A DNA stretch of 64,000 nucleotides from positions 15,995,640 to 16,059,639 of the forward strand of contig NC_135781.1 of the NCBI RefSeq assembly GCF_028453695.1, in the 5' to 3' direction. The notes beneath the pieces were generated by a model. It had not been told where the DNA came from. It saw only the letters and a list, made by a program, of their open reading frames with translations, and searched no databases. A program made the translations under genes and the position numbers. Shown here piece after piece: positions 32,292 to 45,606 of this stretch (position 1 is its first letter; every line of letters begins with the position of its first letter). Source of the DNA: Augochlora pura (taxonomy: Eukaryota; Arthropoda; Insecta; Hymenoptera; Halictidae).

Positions 32292-35203
32292 ATTTGCTGA
32301 AAAATATTCAACACATTTTTGATTTTTATCTGCAACGATCGATATTTAGGGGGTGAAAACAGACTTCGAAATCGGGAATAAAAACCATGTTTCGAGAACT
32401 AATGCGTGTAGAAGAATGAACTTTATTTTAAATGTGTTGATTTTTATTCTTAATGTCTACTCGAGATAGAACATTTTGAAATTTGAGAAAAATTTTGAAA
32501 AACCATTGGATATGTTTTGAGTAATGTTTCTATCAAAGATATCAATTTTAAAAAAGCAGAACAAAGTTATTCATATGATAAAATTGATATAAGAATTTGG
32601 CACAAAGTAATCGTATGATATGGAGATTTCTAAAAAAAATTTTTGTGATTAAAAGGATTCACTTATTTTCTAGTATTAAAAACTGAAACGATAGATCATC
32701 AAACAATTAAACCAACATTGTAACAAATATATTAAATATTATTATTTCTTATGTGCATATGTCACTTCAATTCGGATTCCAATCATACCGTGGCATGCAA
32801 GCGCACAAAGTACATATGTAAGTAACTACTATATAATATAATTTATATAAAATCGTATTGTACAATCAAACATGTACTACAATTTAAAAAACCAGCTACC
32901 CTTAAAAATCCTCTTTTTCTGTACAAAGAAGGAAGAGAAGAAGTTAATAAAGTAAAAATATATACATATTATAATTTCTATTCCTTAGTAAGGTTTCTTT
33001 TCTTAATTGGTAATAAATAATATATTTTCGCAATAGAGCTGCAATTATTAAACAGCGAGGGAATATGAAACATTGTCTAACAATTTTATCCAGCCAGAAT
33101 CGGTATTTCTAACGCTGTGCGGTGGAGGGTTAAGGAGTGAAACTGTTTTATTGCCGATTACTGAATATACACTACCCCGATACGATCGTTTCTGTGATTT
33201 CTACGTCGTGGAACCACTTATCCGACACTTGTCACGTAATGTAGAGCGCCTTGTACATTCGCGCGGTTAGCTTGACCAATAATATCTCGTCGGTTGCTGG
33301 GGGAGCTAGTTCTCGTTTCGGCCCGATCGTTCGATACTCCTCGAACAAATTGGCGTGAAATAAAAACACGCGTGCCCCTATTCACGGCTAACGGACAATG
33401 AGTGGCGGTGTGTCGATCGCGGGTCAGATCAGCTAGGAACGCGGTCTCCACTTGGTGGAAGTCGTTTGACGAGGTAGTTATCGTTCGTAAATCGTCATTA
33501 CTGTTACAGTACGTTGCTGGCTGGCTACCGGCTTCGCGTTTTTCCGATCTTGCCGGCTGGTGTCGCGATAAAGTCTTGTCAGGATCGCGGACGTTTACCA
33601 TAATTTATCCCGTGCCCGGGGATCTCGTCTTGTTTCGCGCCGATAGGGATCTAGTTTAAACCCCTGTCCGCGGGTAAGAGGGCCGGGATGAATCGATCGA
33701 CAAACAACGTTCTATGACAGCTGCTATCACTGCGAATAAATTGCGTACTCTCAGGTGCTCGGCCCGAATAAGAATGATAGAAGTATCATAGGAGTTCTAT
33801 AAATTATTCGGTTTGTTTTTATGCGACCAGCAGCTGAAGGGTTTCGAAAACATAAATGTTCCACCAGCGACGCAGCCAGCACAATTTATAGTTTCTTCGC
33901 TTATGAACTGTAAATGGCTAGTTTTATTTCTACGCAGCTTTGAATGCCGGCATTACTACAAGATGTCCCTACGCAAATCACTAGATATCGGATGAAGTCA
34001 GTTAACGTATCCAAGTCAACTCGGCGTTTGGATAAAGACGATACATAACGACAATAATAACAATAATAATAATGCAAAACAAGTATCCTTGTACTTTTTA
34101 CAACATTATTGACGGATGTATTATATATCGAATTAAAAATAACCTTAAACAATTATTTTACTATAATCTCTACGTACATGTATACATATGCATAAGTACA
34201 CATTCCTTGAATCTCGCCTGACTCTTAATGAAATCGTTGCACTCTGTTTCCATAATTTACCGTGACGTCAATGGTTTGTCGTACAGTATTTTAAAGTAGC
34301 ACAATCTACGAAAAATTACATCGCGCTTTTAAGAGAAGAAAACCGAAGAACACGACTTTTCTTCTGTTCGACATTTCTGTAATTAGCAAAATCATTGGTC
34401 TGGATTGCAATCATGCAGCAAGACTAATTTCCTGGTATTTCTAACCAATAGTTCATCGGTGGAGACAATGAATGAAAAGTAGATTGCACTGTCGACGGAG
34501 TGCAGAATTTTAATTGATCGAAACGAAACGAGGACGACAGATAAAATACCACCGATCATCCCGAATGCCAAAGAACGGGAATCGTTGGTAGGAAAAAGTG
34601 TAATTCAATCCAAACAACTGACGCTCGTTTGGTAATTCAAGGCACATGCCTGCTCTAAAACAGGATCATTATATTATTAGAGTTAGCGGACGATTGCCTG
34701 GAATTGTCGGCTCGAAGAAACGGCCGGGTTTCTTGCCTGCGCACCTTGGGAAGCGTCATGCCACATTTCAGGGTAACGCGCGCGTTCTGCTCCGCGTGGA
34801 ATTACGCTCGAGACACCGCTAGCCAGGCCGAAGAACGAATGTCGAGGGAGCACCGATGAAAAGCAACAAGACCGGCCCGGCTGTTTGCTATTTTCGCACT
34901 CGGGCTTTCCAGAACCTGACCCGACGACTACATTCCTTTCAACGAGCTGTACACCGCTTCCACCGAAAATCGTTCGCGAGCCGCTCCTTCTAGCCGCGGC
35001 GACGACTTCGTGACAGGATCATCGCCGCGAAAAAAATATCCCAGACTGGCGCCATTTCTTTTTGTCAGCACGAAATTAAATGTCTGGGACGAAGCTGCCA
35101 CGAAGCCGACGCTTAGAGGCGAATTTTAATAAAATCGTGGCCAAAATTGAAATAAATTTGTTTGCGTGCACATACTTGTTCATTACGTATTGTATCTTAT
35201 TTA
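32292..35203. other. no gene seen
   Basis: 32292-33060 is AT-rich. About 33070-33780 and 34380-35140 are CpG-richer, with overlapping frames up to 127 codons and no recognisable content. A short AATAATAA-type run lies near 34050-34075. Confidence 0.4.
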
Positions 35204-35445
35204 TTAACCCACTTAGTACCGAACAACGATATATCGTTGTTGGCTATTGTTTGACAGATAGTTTTCTTAATATTTTTATTAAACAACAATTTAATTTCTT
35301 ATTTCTTCTCCCTTTTTGAATTTTTATTTATTAAGCTTTTCAAAATTCTTGCAATTTCTTTCCGAAACTTTAACAAACTTCGTCAAACGAATTTGAAATA
35401 TTTCGCTCAGATACAGACTCTTTTGGTGGGTACTAAGAGGGTTAA
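35204..35445. mobile_element. TTAA-type MITE, family I (242 bp)
   Basis: The ends are TTAACCCACTTAGTACC and (reverse complement) TTAACCCTCTTAGTACC. A perfect 20-bp palindrome, AACAACGATATATCGTTGTT (35222-35241), is centred 27.5 nt from the outer T at the left end. The right end has no equivalent. No coding frame. Confidence 0.85.
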
Positions 35446-38400
35446 TGATCGCATGATGTACCTTTGGGACCAATGTGTAGTTCTCGTGGAATTATGCTCC
35501 TGCATAGTTGGTCATTTGAAAACGTGGATTTCTATCATTTCTAACAATTCAGAAATAATATTATTCGAAATGTTATTTTAAACGTCACGGTATTTGATTT
35601 TATAATTATTTGATATAATTATCTGAGATAATTATTTGAAGTTGTTATTACTCCAAATATTAGATCATTAAGTATGGAATTTATAAATTGCGTAGTAAAT
35701 TGTGCATTTCGCGCTTAATGACCTAATAGAACGATATCATTTTTATTTGAAAGTAGCACTATTAAGAATAGCAGTACGAAATAAATTCCTTCAAATACGT
35801 ACTTCTTAGTTTCGTTTCGAATGAGATTTGCCCGGGTGTGAAAGAAACCTGCATAGAACGAACGAAAGCAACTGCGTTCGAATGAAATAATATATGCTCT
35901 CGGAGTAGACGATTAACTGCATGAGGCATGATTACAGTTCCAATCGACGAACGGCAATGTAACGTGTTCCATTTCAGTGGAATAAATGCATAAAACCAGG
36001 GTCTATTCTGGGCACCGTTCGAGATCCAGTAAAAGGCTTCGCCCGACGAGCCACCGAACCACAAAAATAACCCGTTTCGCGAAGAAAAGGAAACAGAAAT
36101 CTAATTCAATCAAGCCTGGTTCCTCCGGTGGCCTTACGCGGTGGGTCAATAATTCCGAGCGATCTATTTCGAACAGCTCTCGTAACAATGAGAGAGGAAG
36201 CTGGACACGTGGGGACGCTGATGAGCGATAGGACAGGGATGAGAGCGCTCAACCTCGCCGAGATTCTTTCGTTCGAGAGCCTTCTCGCGAATTCGCGTTC
36301 CGTCCGAGCCGCGTTATGGGAACCGGAGGCTTCAAGGTTCCCCGCTAAGAAGGGCAAGTTCAAGGTGAGCTACCGAAACGGAAACGTGTAGTGTCCAGGG
36401 AGGAAGAGGGAGAAATTCCTCTCGGCCGCTGCCTGGTCAGTCTCCTCGAAACCGCAGAGAACGATAGCCGTACTATTTAAAAATAATTGCGGGTTACGTA
36501 ACGCTCCATAAGACCGCGTCGTTTCGCAGTTTCGCTGAACATATCGAGCACGCGTTGCATCCTCCACCACCGAGGGGCGACGATCGACAAAATCATCGGC
36601 GATTTCTCGCGATCGTAAATGCCTCGATTCGTGGAATCCCGTTGGTCCGCGCACAATTCCGTCGATCTCCGGCTCCGATCGTTCTAGTAGCGCCGCTCGA
36701 ACCGTCTATTATGAAACTAGAGCTATATTTAATCGTTACGGATACGTAGCTGTAATTGCCGACCGTCCGATGTGTTTGCTAAGTCATTAATCGATCTCCA
36801 TCGCTAGACGAAACACTTTGCGCGTCCTGTCTTCGGCCGCTAACGGAAACGGACTGACTCTTAGGCGATCTCGCAGACTATAGTCTTAACTAGACTGCGA
36901 CTCTTTATGGTAATACTTTATGCACCAGAAACTTATCAATTTTAATGAACGAGTTATGCTTAACAAAAGTTGTGCTTAAATAATTATTTCGGAAGGAAGC
37001 GTTGCAATCATCGATCTAATCAGATACGTTAAATGTAAAACCAATTTGTTTCATCTTGACTAACATCATGGGCGGTTTTAAACGATCTTTTCAGAAATTC
37101 TTAATTGTTGATCTTTAACTTTGAAAAGACTATAAATGAAGTATTAAATAACGTTTAAAATGACAACATGTAGCACATTGCTTTTGACAGTACCTTATCA
37201 GGGAATTAATATAAAAGCAGCCTCTATTTAAGTTTTCGAGAAATCTTTAATTTTCCGATTTTTTTAATTGGTTTTTCATTGTTGGTAACCACAACTTGTA
37301 ATCGAAAAATTTCCAAAAATTATATTATAATATGTGACTTCACGTCCAAAAGAAGCCACATTTCCTCAAAATTTTAAAAGGACGCCGAAATGGAAAAATT
37401 TATCTAATTTAACCTATAATAATAATCAATAATTAATTACTAATTTTAATAAGTTCTCCCTTTCAAATGTTTCCAAAACCAATAAATTTTTATTATAGGC
37501 TGAAATAAGAAAGTTGGAAAACTCGAGTTTTTCATTTATTTCTTTATCACTTGAAGTAATAATAAAATGATAATATCTCAGGCCAGTTTGAAAAAATTTA
37601 TTGCTTTTTAAAGAACGTATAAATACTGTTTTCTCCGACTATATATCTGTAAAGTTTAAAATGTCAGAACGTCGTATATTTTATGTTATGTGGTAATATA
37701 AAATAGATTCGCTGCAACACCCGAACAGTTAACCAAGTGAAAGTACCTATAACGACAAACAATGACGAATAAATTCCTGCGCAATCTCGTAAATAACACT
37801 AACGTCTGGGTAACAGTAATCCAGTGGTTCACGTGCGCAACCGGTTCGGATGCGAAGACATTGTTGCGCTCAAAGAATGAACATTGGAGATACATTCTGT
37901 GAATGGCTGCGCAACGTTCACGCAACTGTAACGTCATAGATTTGAAAGGTTGAAATATTCTATTGTGCACAGCTGGCGCCTGTCGATGCTTGCAACTTTC
38001 ACAGCAGGTCCAGACGTTTACGGAGACGTTATTGTAACACCTTGCTCTCTATTATAAAAATTTTAAGCGACTACAGATCTTCGGCAATTTGGTGCCGTAG
38101 TCTGACGTAAGTTGATAAAAATACGTGGTAACAGTCCGCTGATCAAAATGACAAAATAATATCTATATTCCAAACGTACAGGTTATCGAATTAACGTCAA
38201 AGACACAGTAGTTAATGTGTAATTAAAATCGCTGTTACACTTTATATTATTCACAGCATCAAACTGATTGATAATAAGTACAGTAAAAAATAAAATAAAT
38301 TTGGATAATAAACGTTACCACATATTAGTAAGTAATTATATAATAATTATACAATATTATATTATAATTATATTATATTTTAATAATTATATATCTGCTT

Positions 38401-39520
38401 GTTTCTCACGGTAGGAAAACTGTGATGCATATTAAGATTCGTTAAATTGTACTAAAATAAAAATATGATAGACAAAAACACGATTAAATGATTAAATCAT
38501 TGCAATTCTACTTTGCCACTGGATAACTGTGGCGGAAGTGATCTGCGAAATTGTAGTGCTGAAACTTGCGTCTGTTTCAGGACAGTCCGATTCGAAGCTA
38601 TACGAGAGTTAGACAGTGGGATCTGGTATACGATAAAGTGTGACATTTACGACACAGCGATCGCATCGATATAATCCGAAACAGAACGAAGAAATTGTTT
38701 GCCATTGAACTTTAGTAGTGAACCGACTGTCGTAACTCATTGCGGAACGTTTTCTGCACCTTTGATATATCAACGTATTAAGTTCTAAATATCGCATTTC
38801 ATAAGCCTTTAACACCGCCTCATAGCCATTTATTTATCGAGGAAATAAAACATGAATATAGTGGTGAAATCGATTTTCTAACACGATATGCTAAGCGCCA
38901 ATAAGTTCGAATAAATCCGTTTGAAAGTGATAAAAAAAGTTGTCAAAATGAATAATACGTTCATAGTCCAAGAAAGTTTGCATGAATAAAGAGAGATATA
39001 CAGTGATGACTAATGAAAGCAATTGAACATTTACCACAAAATACTTTATTCAACATGCCGAGATCTAACAAACGAATTCTTAAACACATTATTGATCGGT
39101 CACGAGTTAACTCGTATTTGCATTTGCATTATCTATGAATCACAGGGCGATATAAAATATTGAAAATGCCAAAAACAGTTTAAAGGTAATAAATTTTATT
39201 TCAATTCATTATGTACAATATAAATAAAGTTTATTGCAGTTTATTTAGATTGTTTTAATTTCACACTTAATTACAAAACAGTACCATAGTACGACTGACA
39301 CGCGTCCAAAGATTAACAAAAGTATTTGTTTACATTACGTGGCTAAAGAACTTCGTTATCATTCATTCTTTGAGACATTTATGTACGTTTAGATACTTCT
39401 GTGGCTTCAGAGAAGTTTAAAGAAACTTTACTTATTTAACTTAGATATATTTATATACAGTAGTAATAATATTCTTGAAGGTACTGTATAACATACTGAT
39501 AACTTCAGCAGTATTTTACG
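35446..39520. other. gene-free stretch with a CpG-rich part
   Basis: About 35760-36900 is CpG-rich with overlapping short frames; the rest is AT-rich, including almost pure AT near 38330-38395. No domain, RNA gene or element end recognised. Confidence 0.4.
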
Positions 39521-39524
39521 TTAA

Positions 39525-39880
39525 TACATATTCATACGCATGACAAAAACTTCGTAAATAATCACCAATAGCCAAATGACAAAAATTCGTCGTTTGTATA
39601 TTACAGAAAATAGTTAACTCCTGTTCTTTTCATTCTAAATACAATAAATTGTAATTTTTACCAAACAGAGAAAATTGTAACCAAAAATGATATAATTATA
39701 ACCACCACTGAGAAATATATGATTTTTAACAAGTTACGTTGTTTTTATATAAACCATATTATTTCTGCAGATAGTGTCAAAAAATGTCGGCATTTTGTGA
39801 ATAGTGATGCAAAAATTAGAGTAAAGAATATGTGTTAAGAGTTCAGATAATGAACTCATTGTGAGTCACTGTACATTTCG
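39525..39880 (+). repeat. interspersed repeat O, copy 2 (uninterrupted)
   Basis: Aligns in reverse complement with 6945-7097 plus 8097-8301. The junction is GATTTTTAACAAGTTACG, with a single TTAA at 39726-39729 where copy 1 carries the 999-bp family D element. The repeat type is unknown; there is no coding frame. Confidence 0.75.
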
Positions 39881-42326
39881 ATCAAATGCGAGAGAACTAT
39901 AAAAAATAACGCGTACACAAATATTAGCCGCTAAAAACTCGACTTGAATGAGTTATTTGTTGCAACGCGTCCCGAATTATTTGGGAACGATCTATAGACC
40001 AGATTAACAGTGAAGTGCCAATTAGAGGCGTGTGTATATGAATGGCATCAAACAAGTTTCACCCGCATCGCCGGCTGAAAAGGTCGAGCGCAAAAACCAG
40101 TCGTTTGTAGCTGCCGAATCGTAAATTCCGTCGTGTTCGATACCGATTACTCGACTCTCCCAAATGCCAAACGACGGTGATTATTGGATTTCTTTTTCCC
40201 CGGTAGACCTTCGATCGTATTTATAACAACGGGAACCTGAGAAAATGTTCGAACGCGAGGGGAGTTCAGAAGAGGAACGATGAGGAGGTGCGAAGATGCT
40301 CCCAGAAATGGAACTCAGGATGGGAAATCGGAAAGAAGCAGCCACGGGGTGTCCTTGTAAGACAATATTATGCGCATCACGCCGCGTCCGTCGGAGAGGC
40401 AGGTTCAGCCAAGAAAGTTAGGTTTTCCCTCCACGAACGCCATTAACTCGGGCTTCGCATCGGAAAAGAGTTCTTCGTAGCTGAAAGACTGCCATGAGAA
40501 TATTCTCAACGTGAATTTTACACTTTACGACGAGCGATATAAAATAATTTGATACTTATACCCGAGCATCTGCCGCAATACCGTCGCTCGAGACAATTTT
40601 CACCATGGTACGCTGCACGGTCAAGAATCGCAGTAAAGGAAGTGTCGTGGAAAATAATTTAACTTTACGCGTTGTAACACACATGATATATAAAATCATA
40701 CTATTTCATTATTTCTATCTCAAACTACAGACTTTTAATGTATTTAATCATCACGCACAGAATATTTATGTAAAATAAAATTGTTTTATACTCGTTTTTT
40801 ATTTTATATTCGTTTGTTAATTACGTTTCTTTTTTCGACGTCTCAATATTATTAGAGGAAGAACACGTATTAGAATTGCAAATTAAATTGTTTCAAATAA
40901 CACATTATCTTATCTTGTAATTATTCCCATGCCTATGATCGCTTTCGAAATGTCATTATTTGTAATATTATATTAGATGACTTATCTTGTTTTTAAATTA
41001 TTTAAGATAATTATTTCAAGTCATGTTGAAATTCTACTGAGAAATTATATAAGAATTCGTCGTACAACCGAGCAGGTGATTCTACGTGAATAAAAAAAAA
41101 AATATATAACATTTAATTATTTGAAATTGCTGTTACTTTGAGTGAATCGATATGATTTCCATTTTCAAGCAAGGGCATAGAAAACAATAGTTGGACATTT
41201 GTTATTTCAAACGATTATCTCTTATCTTATCTAAATTCTGGTCAACTCGACCTTTGTCCTAGAAAAAGGCATTGTAAAATATTCAGAAAAATAGAGAGCG
41301 GGAAACCGATCGACGTAGTTGCCGCAAACGTGCCGTAGAAACGACGTTGGAAGTTGACAGGCGAAGTAGACAACGGCAGGAAATCAATGTCACTCAATTT
41401 CTGTGTAATAGGATCGGCAACGAGCAGTTTGCCCCTTAAGCCGAGCGAACGTTTAATGCCGTAATTCCGCGGCCATTAGAGAAAACAATTTGCGTTGAAC
41501 GTGATTGTCTGGATCGCGATCGGGTTCGTTCGAACAGTTACAGCTCGGTCGTGCCTGGACTCTGGTGTAACGCGTTCAGCGTGGAAATCACGAGGATCTA
41601 GTTTGGTACCGGCTCGCTGGAACTTTGTTCGATTACTTCAACGTCACTCTCTTTTATCTCGCGCCGGAGAATGCATTATCGATTACGGCCGGAAACTCGA
41701 GACCTTTGTCACGAGCACTTCTCCTCAGGAGCCTCGTAAGAAGGAACACGACAACCATGACGGATACGTCAGATGGTACACGAGGCACTCCCGATACCGA
41801 TCGAGTGCCACGAGGAATCGTAACAAAGAACTTTATCGGTCGATCGAGCCTGATGAATGGCGAGCGAAAGATGTGAAATCAATTCGGTCCGCTCGGGAAT
41901 TTTAAACGCGTTGCAAAGTTATTAGCGGAATGTGAAAGTTTAGGTTACGTTTTATTACCTCTTTCTCCTGTCAGATGAATATTTATTTATTTGTTAATGC
42001 TTTAAAACGAATGGTTTCTTAGAAAACAAGGCGTTGTTACATGTTCTATATTTTTACTAAATAATTCGTAAATTATTCGTTGTTCCTTTATATCAGGATT
42101 ATGTAAGAAGGGATTAATACAACGAGGAAACTTGTACATATCCTTGAAAAGTTTTAACTTGATTGCACTTCAAAAGTTGGTGAAGATAAGGAAGTTTTCA
42201 TCATTGTATAAGTTAGTAATATTCAATGCTCAGTTAATGGCGCAGCATTCTGCTGGAAATGTTTAGTTGTTGGTAATACGTTGCAGCACTTACTCATTGA
42301 AAGTTTTCTACTACACTACCATCGGT
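39881..42326. other. no confirmed gene
   Basis: CpG-richer blocks at about 40000-40680 and 41270-41940 alternate with AT-rich DNA. The 136-codon frame at 41495-41905 (plus) has no recognisable motif. Confidence 0.4.
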
Positions 42327-42682
42327 ACCACAAAAGTCACTCGTAATTGGGAATTGAGGGATTCCTTAGGTCATTTCAAGTAACTTTTTCATTTGCGAAA
42401 ATGCTATCCGCCGTTTTGTTTACAAGTTATTAACGAAAAACGCTAACCAATGAGAGGCGAGCTGGGCTAACGCGTGGCAGCTAAGGCAATGAACGGAAGA
42501 AACCCAATTTCGCCGATTGGCTTGGTCGCCTCGCGTCAGCCTCCCATTGGTTAGTGCTTTTCGTGAATAATTCGTTAACAATGTCTAGGTGAACATTTTT
42601 ATAAAGGAGAAAGTTATTTCAATTAATTTACCTCAGGAACCTCTTATTTCTCAATTATAAGGGATTTATGGAGCACCCTGTA
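42327..42682. mobile_element. hairpin MITE, family P copy 3 (356 bp)
   Basis: The right tip GAGCACCCTGTA is well preserved; the left tip TACCACAAAAGTCACTCG is eroded. Outer arms pair through CTCGTAATTGGGA and TCTCAATTATAAGGG. Inner arms pair through AACCAATGAGAGGCGAG and CTCCCATTGGTTAG. Layout as in the copies at 10798 and 30051. Confidence 0.75.
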
Positions 42683-45240
42683 TATTGTAACCTATATTCA
42701 GAAGATTGGCCTAAGATTGGCCCACATAATTATCACAAGGTAGAATATTAAGTAACATGGCTATAGCCTGTAGATTTTGTTTGAAGCTAAGTCAGCATAA
42801 GAATAGCATTTGAATAGATATTTTTTAGTTAAAAAAGCGACGCTGATTAGAAATAAATGACTTTAGCCTTGCAATAGGACGTTAGTAGGTGTGCTTGGTT
42901 TCTTTCGTAATAGTTCAAATGTTTAAAAATTATCCAACAGTTTTTAGAAGTAAGCTTACAATAAGTTGATAATATTACAAATTGACTGAGATAATTCAAT
43001 ATATAAATATAATCCTTTCTAAAACTCGCTAATAGTTAAGAAATGTTCGAGCATATCCTACTATAATTTTCATAAAATTTATGTAACGAATGTGGAATAT
43101 GAAAGACAAAAAACATATTATAAAGTTAAATATAGAAAAATTACAGACACATTTTTCGAAAGATATACAATTGGTATAAATTAAGTAAAATAGAGAGGGC
43201 GAATGTAATTATAAACTAACCGTAAGCAGTAAACGATAATTAATGTACATGTATATGCAAGCATCCTTGAGAAAGTTAATTAAGTTGTTATCAGTAATAA
43301 TCCATAAACAAAAGTAGCGTAGCAATTTAGTGAATATTGAACTGTAGAAATAAATAGCAGTTTCAAGACGCATTACATCTGCAAGGTTGACTAAAACTAT
43401 TAATAAATTCCAAATTAGAAATTTCGTTTCCATAATACATTTACAATGCGCCATATTTTCCATCTGCAAATTTTTGTAAAAAAAATGGACGATAAACTTT
43501 GACATAAACTAAAAAATATCTACATAAATTATTTGCAAGGGAAAAGCTGTTCGTACAACCGTGTGGTGTGCATGATTTTATCACCTAACCATATTTGTCA
43601 TAATTGCATAAAAACAGCTGTTTATTGAATCGTATGACCTTTCGGAATTTGAACCCAAATACTTGTTTTGCAAACGTTTAAAATTATGAACTATTAATCA
43701 TAATTTGGATAATAGAGGGCCTGTATAAAAGAGTAACATAAAATTCATGATTTGAAATGTGTATGTATTACATTTATTAATTAAAAGAAATGTCAGAATA
43801 TTATTTCTCAAAACAGTATGTATTCGTACTCTTTTTATAGTTTCACGTGCTCTCATAAGCATTAATCGCAAGAAATAGGATTTCAAGTAATTAATAAAAA
43901 TATAAACTTATAAAATATTGTTTCAAATAATTATTAAAAATATAAACTTATAAAATATTATTTCAAATAATAATTTCTAGCTAAAAAAAGATACTGTTTA
44001 AATTAGTAGTTTTCTTTATGACAGCATAGATAACTATTTTGAAATTGAAGAAGAGAATCGAGCGCAGATCGTTTCGCAGATGGAAAGACGAAGGCGAAAA
44101 GGCTGTTCGTCCATCCGGTCCGACGACCTAGACCGAGTGCCGAGACGACGGGTTACGAGAGGCCTTCACCTTGACCTTGAAGAGCACCGACCGTCCTAGC
44201 AAAGGTGAACCGGACGGACAGACGGCTCGCCTTTACCTGCTGCGAGTCCGTTCGGCTCGCCACGTAAGTATAATGCACGATTTCCGCGGTTACGTAAGCC
44301 GGCAGCGCATTTTATCGCGTCGCGTCATCCTCCTGAACGGAGAGTCCCATCATTGTCTCCTCTGTCTTTTGTTCGGTGACGTTCTCTGCGGTGACTGTTG
44401 CCCTTTTTTGCGTAACACTACAATCTACTTACGCTTGTTCCCGTCGCACGACAACCCGACTACCGCGTATAATCATCGTGTCGATAACCGCGGGGCTAAC
44501 TGTTCCGAGCCGACTTCGGCCGCCGCCGTTGTTGTTCCATGTTCGACAACTAGCTCGGCGATTCCGTACATTCGCCGCGGATCCAGCGACGCAGACCGGG
44601 CCGCAGTTTTAATTGGAATCGTCGTTTTTACGGCCCACCACTACCCATCACCCGACAGTCGATGAAAGATTCCAATTAACCGTAATACGCCGGCGCTTCC
44701 TTTAAAAGCGATCGCCACCAATTACACGGCAGCTTATAGCAATCGAACGATGTAAAGTTGCCTTTAATTGAATCGTTCAAACCGCTCGCTTCAGTTTTGT
44801 AATTTTCGTTTCTATTGCACTGTCGACGTCGATTTCCGTAATTATCAATTATCTCGGCGCGATGCTGCTCCGCCGAGTCGATATAAATCATCGCTCGCAT
44901 CATTAACGTTAATACAGTTGTTGGCGCGCTTCTGGCGTCACGGGAATTTCAGCAGCTGTTTAGCGCTATGAACTATTTCTGCTTCGGATATGCAATTCAT
45001 AGATTTGTTTTCGGCGAAATTCAGAAATTCTCGACAAAAAATCTTGATCGGAAATTTTGATATAATTAGCCATTTTGAATACTGTTCATTGTACACGACA
45101 GTATACAATGTTGTAAACTGAACAAGTCCAAAATTAAACCGGTCAAAACGATCTTTTTTATATTTGTTGTTTCAAAGTTGCTGAGATTGGAATTACTTTT
45201 TCAAAGTGAAATAATTAGATTTTCTTAATCTGAGGATATA
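42683..45240. other. AT-rich then CpG-rich stretch, no confirmed gene
   Basis: 42683-44030 is AT-rich and includes a 2-copy tandem (43889-43973). About 44040-45000 is CpG-rich. GTAAGTATAA at about 44266 looks like a splice donor, but the sequence before it has no convincing long frame. Confidence 0.4.
43889..43973. repeat. about 42-bp AT-rich tandem repeat, 2 copies
   Basis: Two near-identical copies of a unit containing AAAAATATAAACTTATAAAA followed by TATT.TTTCAAATAAT. Confidence 0.85.
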
Positions 45241-45332
45241 TTATAATATTATTTAGTACATTATAATATTATTTAGTACATTATAATACTATTTACTACA
45301 TTATAATATTATTTAATACATTACAGTATTAT
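45241..45332. repeat. 20-bp satellite, left part
   Basis: Four complete units of a sequence close to TTATAATATTATTTAGTACA, each exactly 20 bp, then 12 bp of a fifth. The fifth is interrupted by the MITE at 45333 and completed after it. Confidence 0.93.
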
Positions 45333-45560
45333 TTAACACGTTGACGCCAGCACCGATATTCACGGTTTTCTCTGTGAGGCGCCCGAAGTTTAAAAAAAAT
45401 TAAATAATGATGTTCAGTTTATAATGTTGAGATAATATGACAATCCTATTTTGTAGTACCTACTTTGTGAAATATAAGCAAAATAACCAAATGCACGCCG
45501 CCTCATGAAACATATACGTGTGATGCCCACCGGTGATGCACGCCGATGTCAACATGTTAA
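45333..45560. mobile_element. TTAA-type MITE, family G (228 bp)
   Basis: The ends are TTAACACGTTGACGCCAG and (reverse complement) TTAACATGTTGACATCGG. CACCGGTG near the right end is a perfect palindrome centred 28.5 nt from the outermost base. The left end has weaker ACCG/CGGT arms. It is inserted in unit 5 of the 20-bp satellite: left flank plus one TTAA plus right flank restores a 20-bp unit matching unit 4. Confidence 0.87.
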
Positions 45561-45606
45561 TACATCATATTATTATCGACTACATTATAATACTATTTAA
45601 TACCTT
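45561..45606. repeat. 20-bp satellite, right part
   Basis: Begins TACA, completing unit 5, and goes on with diverged units containing TACATTATAATACTATTTAA. Confidence 0.75.

Noticed and set aside
44171..44665. 164-codon plus-strand frame next to a GTAAGT-like donor
   Set aside because: The frame runs straight through the donor and has no domain; a separate 39-codon frame upstream is too short to support a gene.
45241..45606. 20-bp repeats with spacer-like interruption, CRISPR-like at first sight
   Set aside because: The units are contiguous and AT-only; the interruption is one MITE. Eukaryotic satellite, not a CRISPR array.
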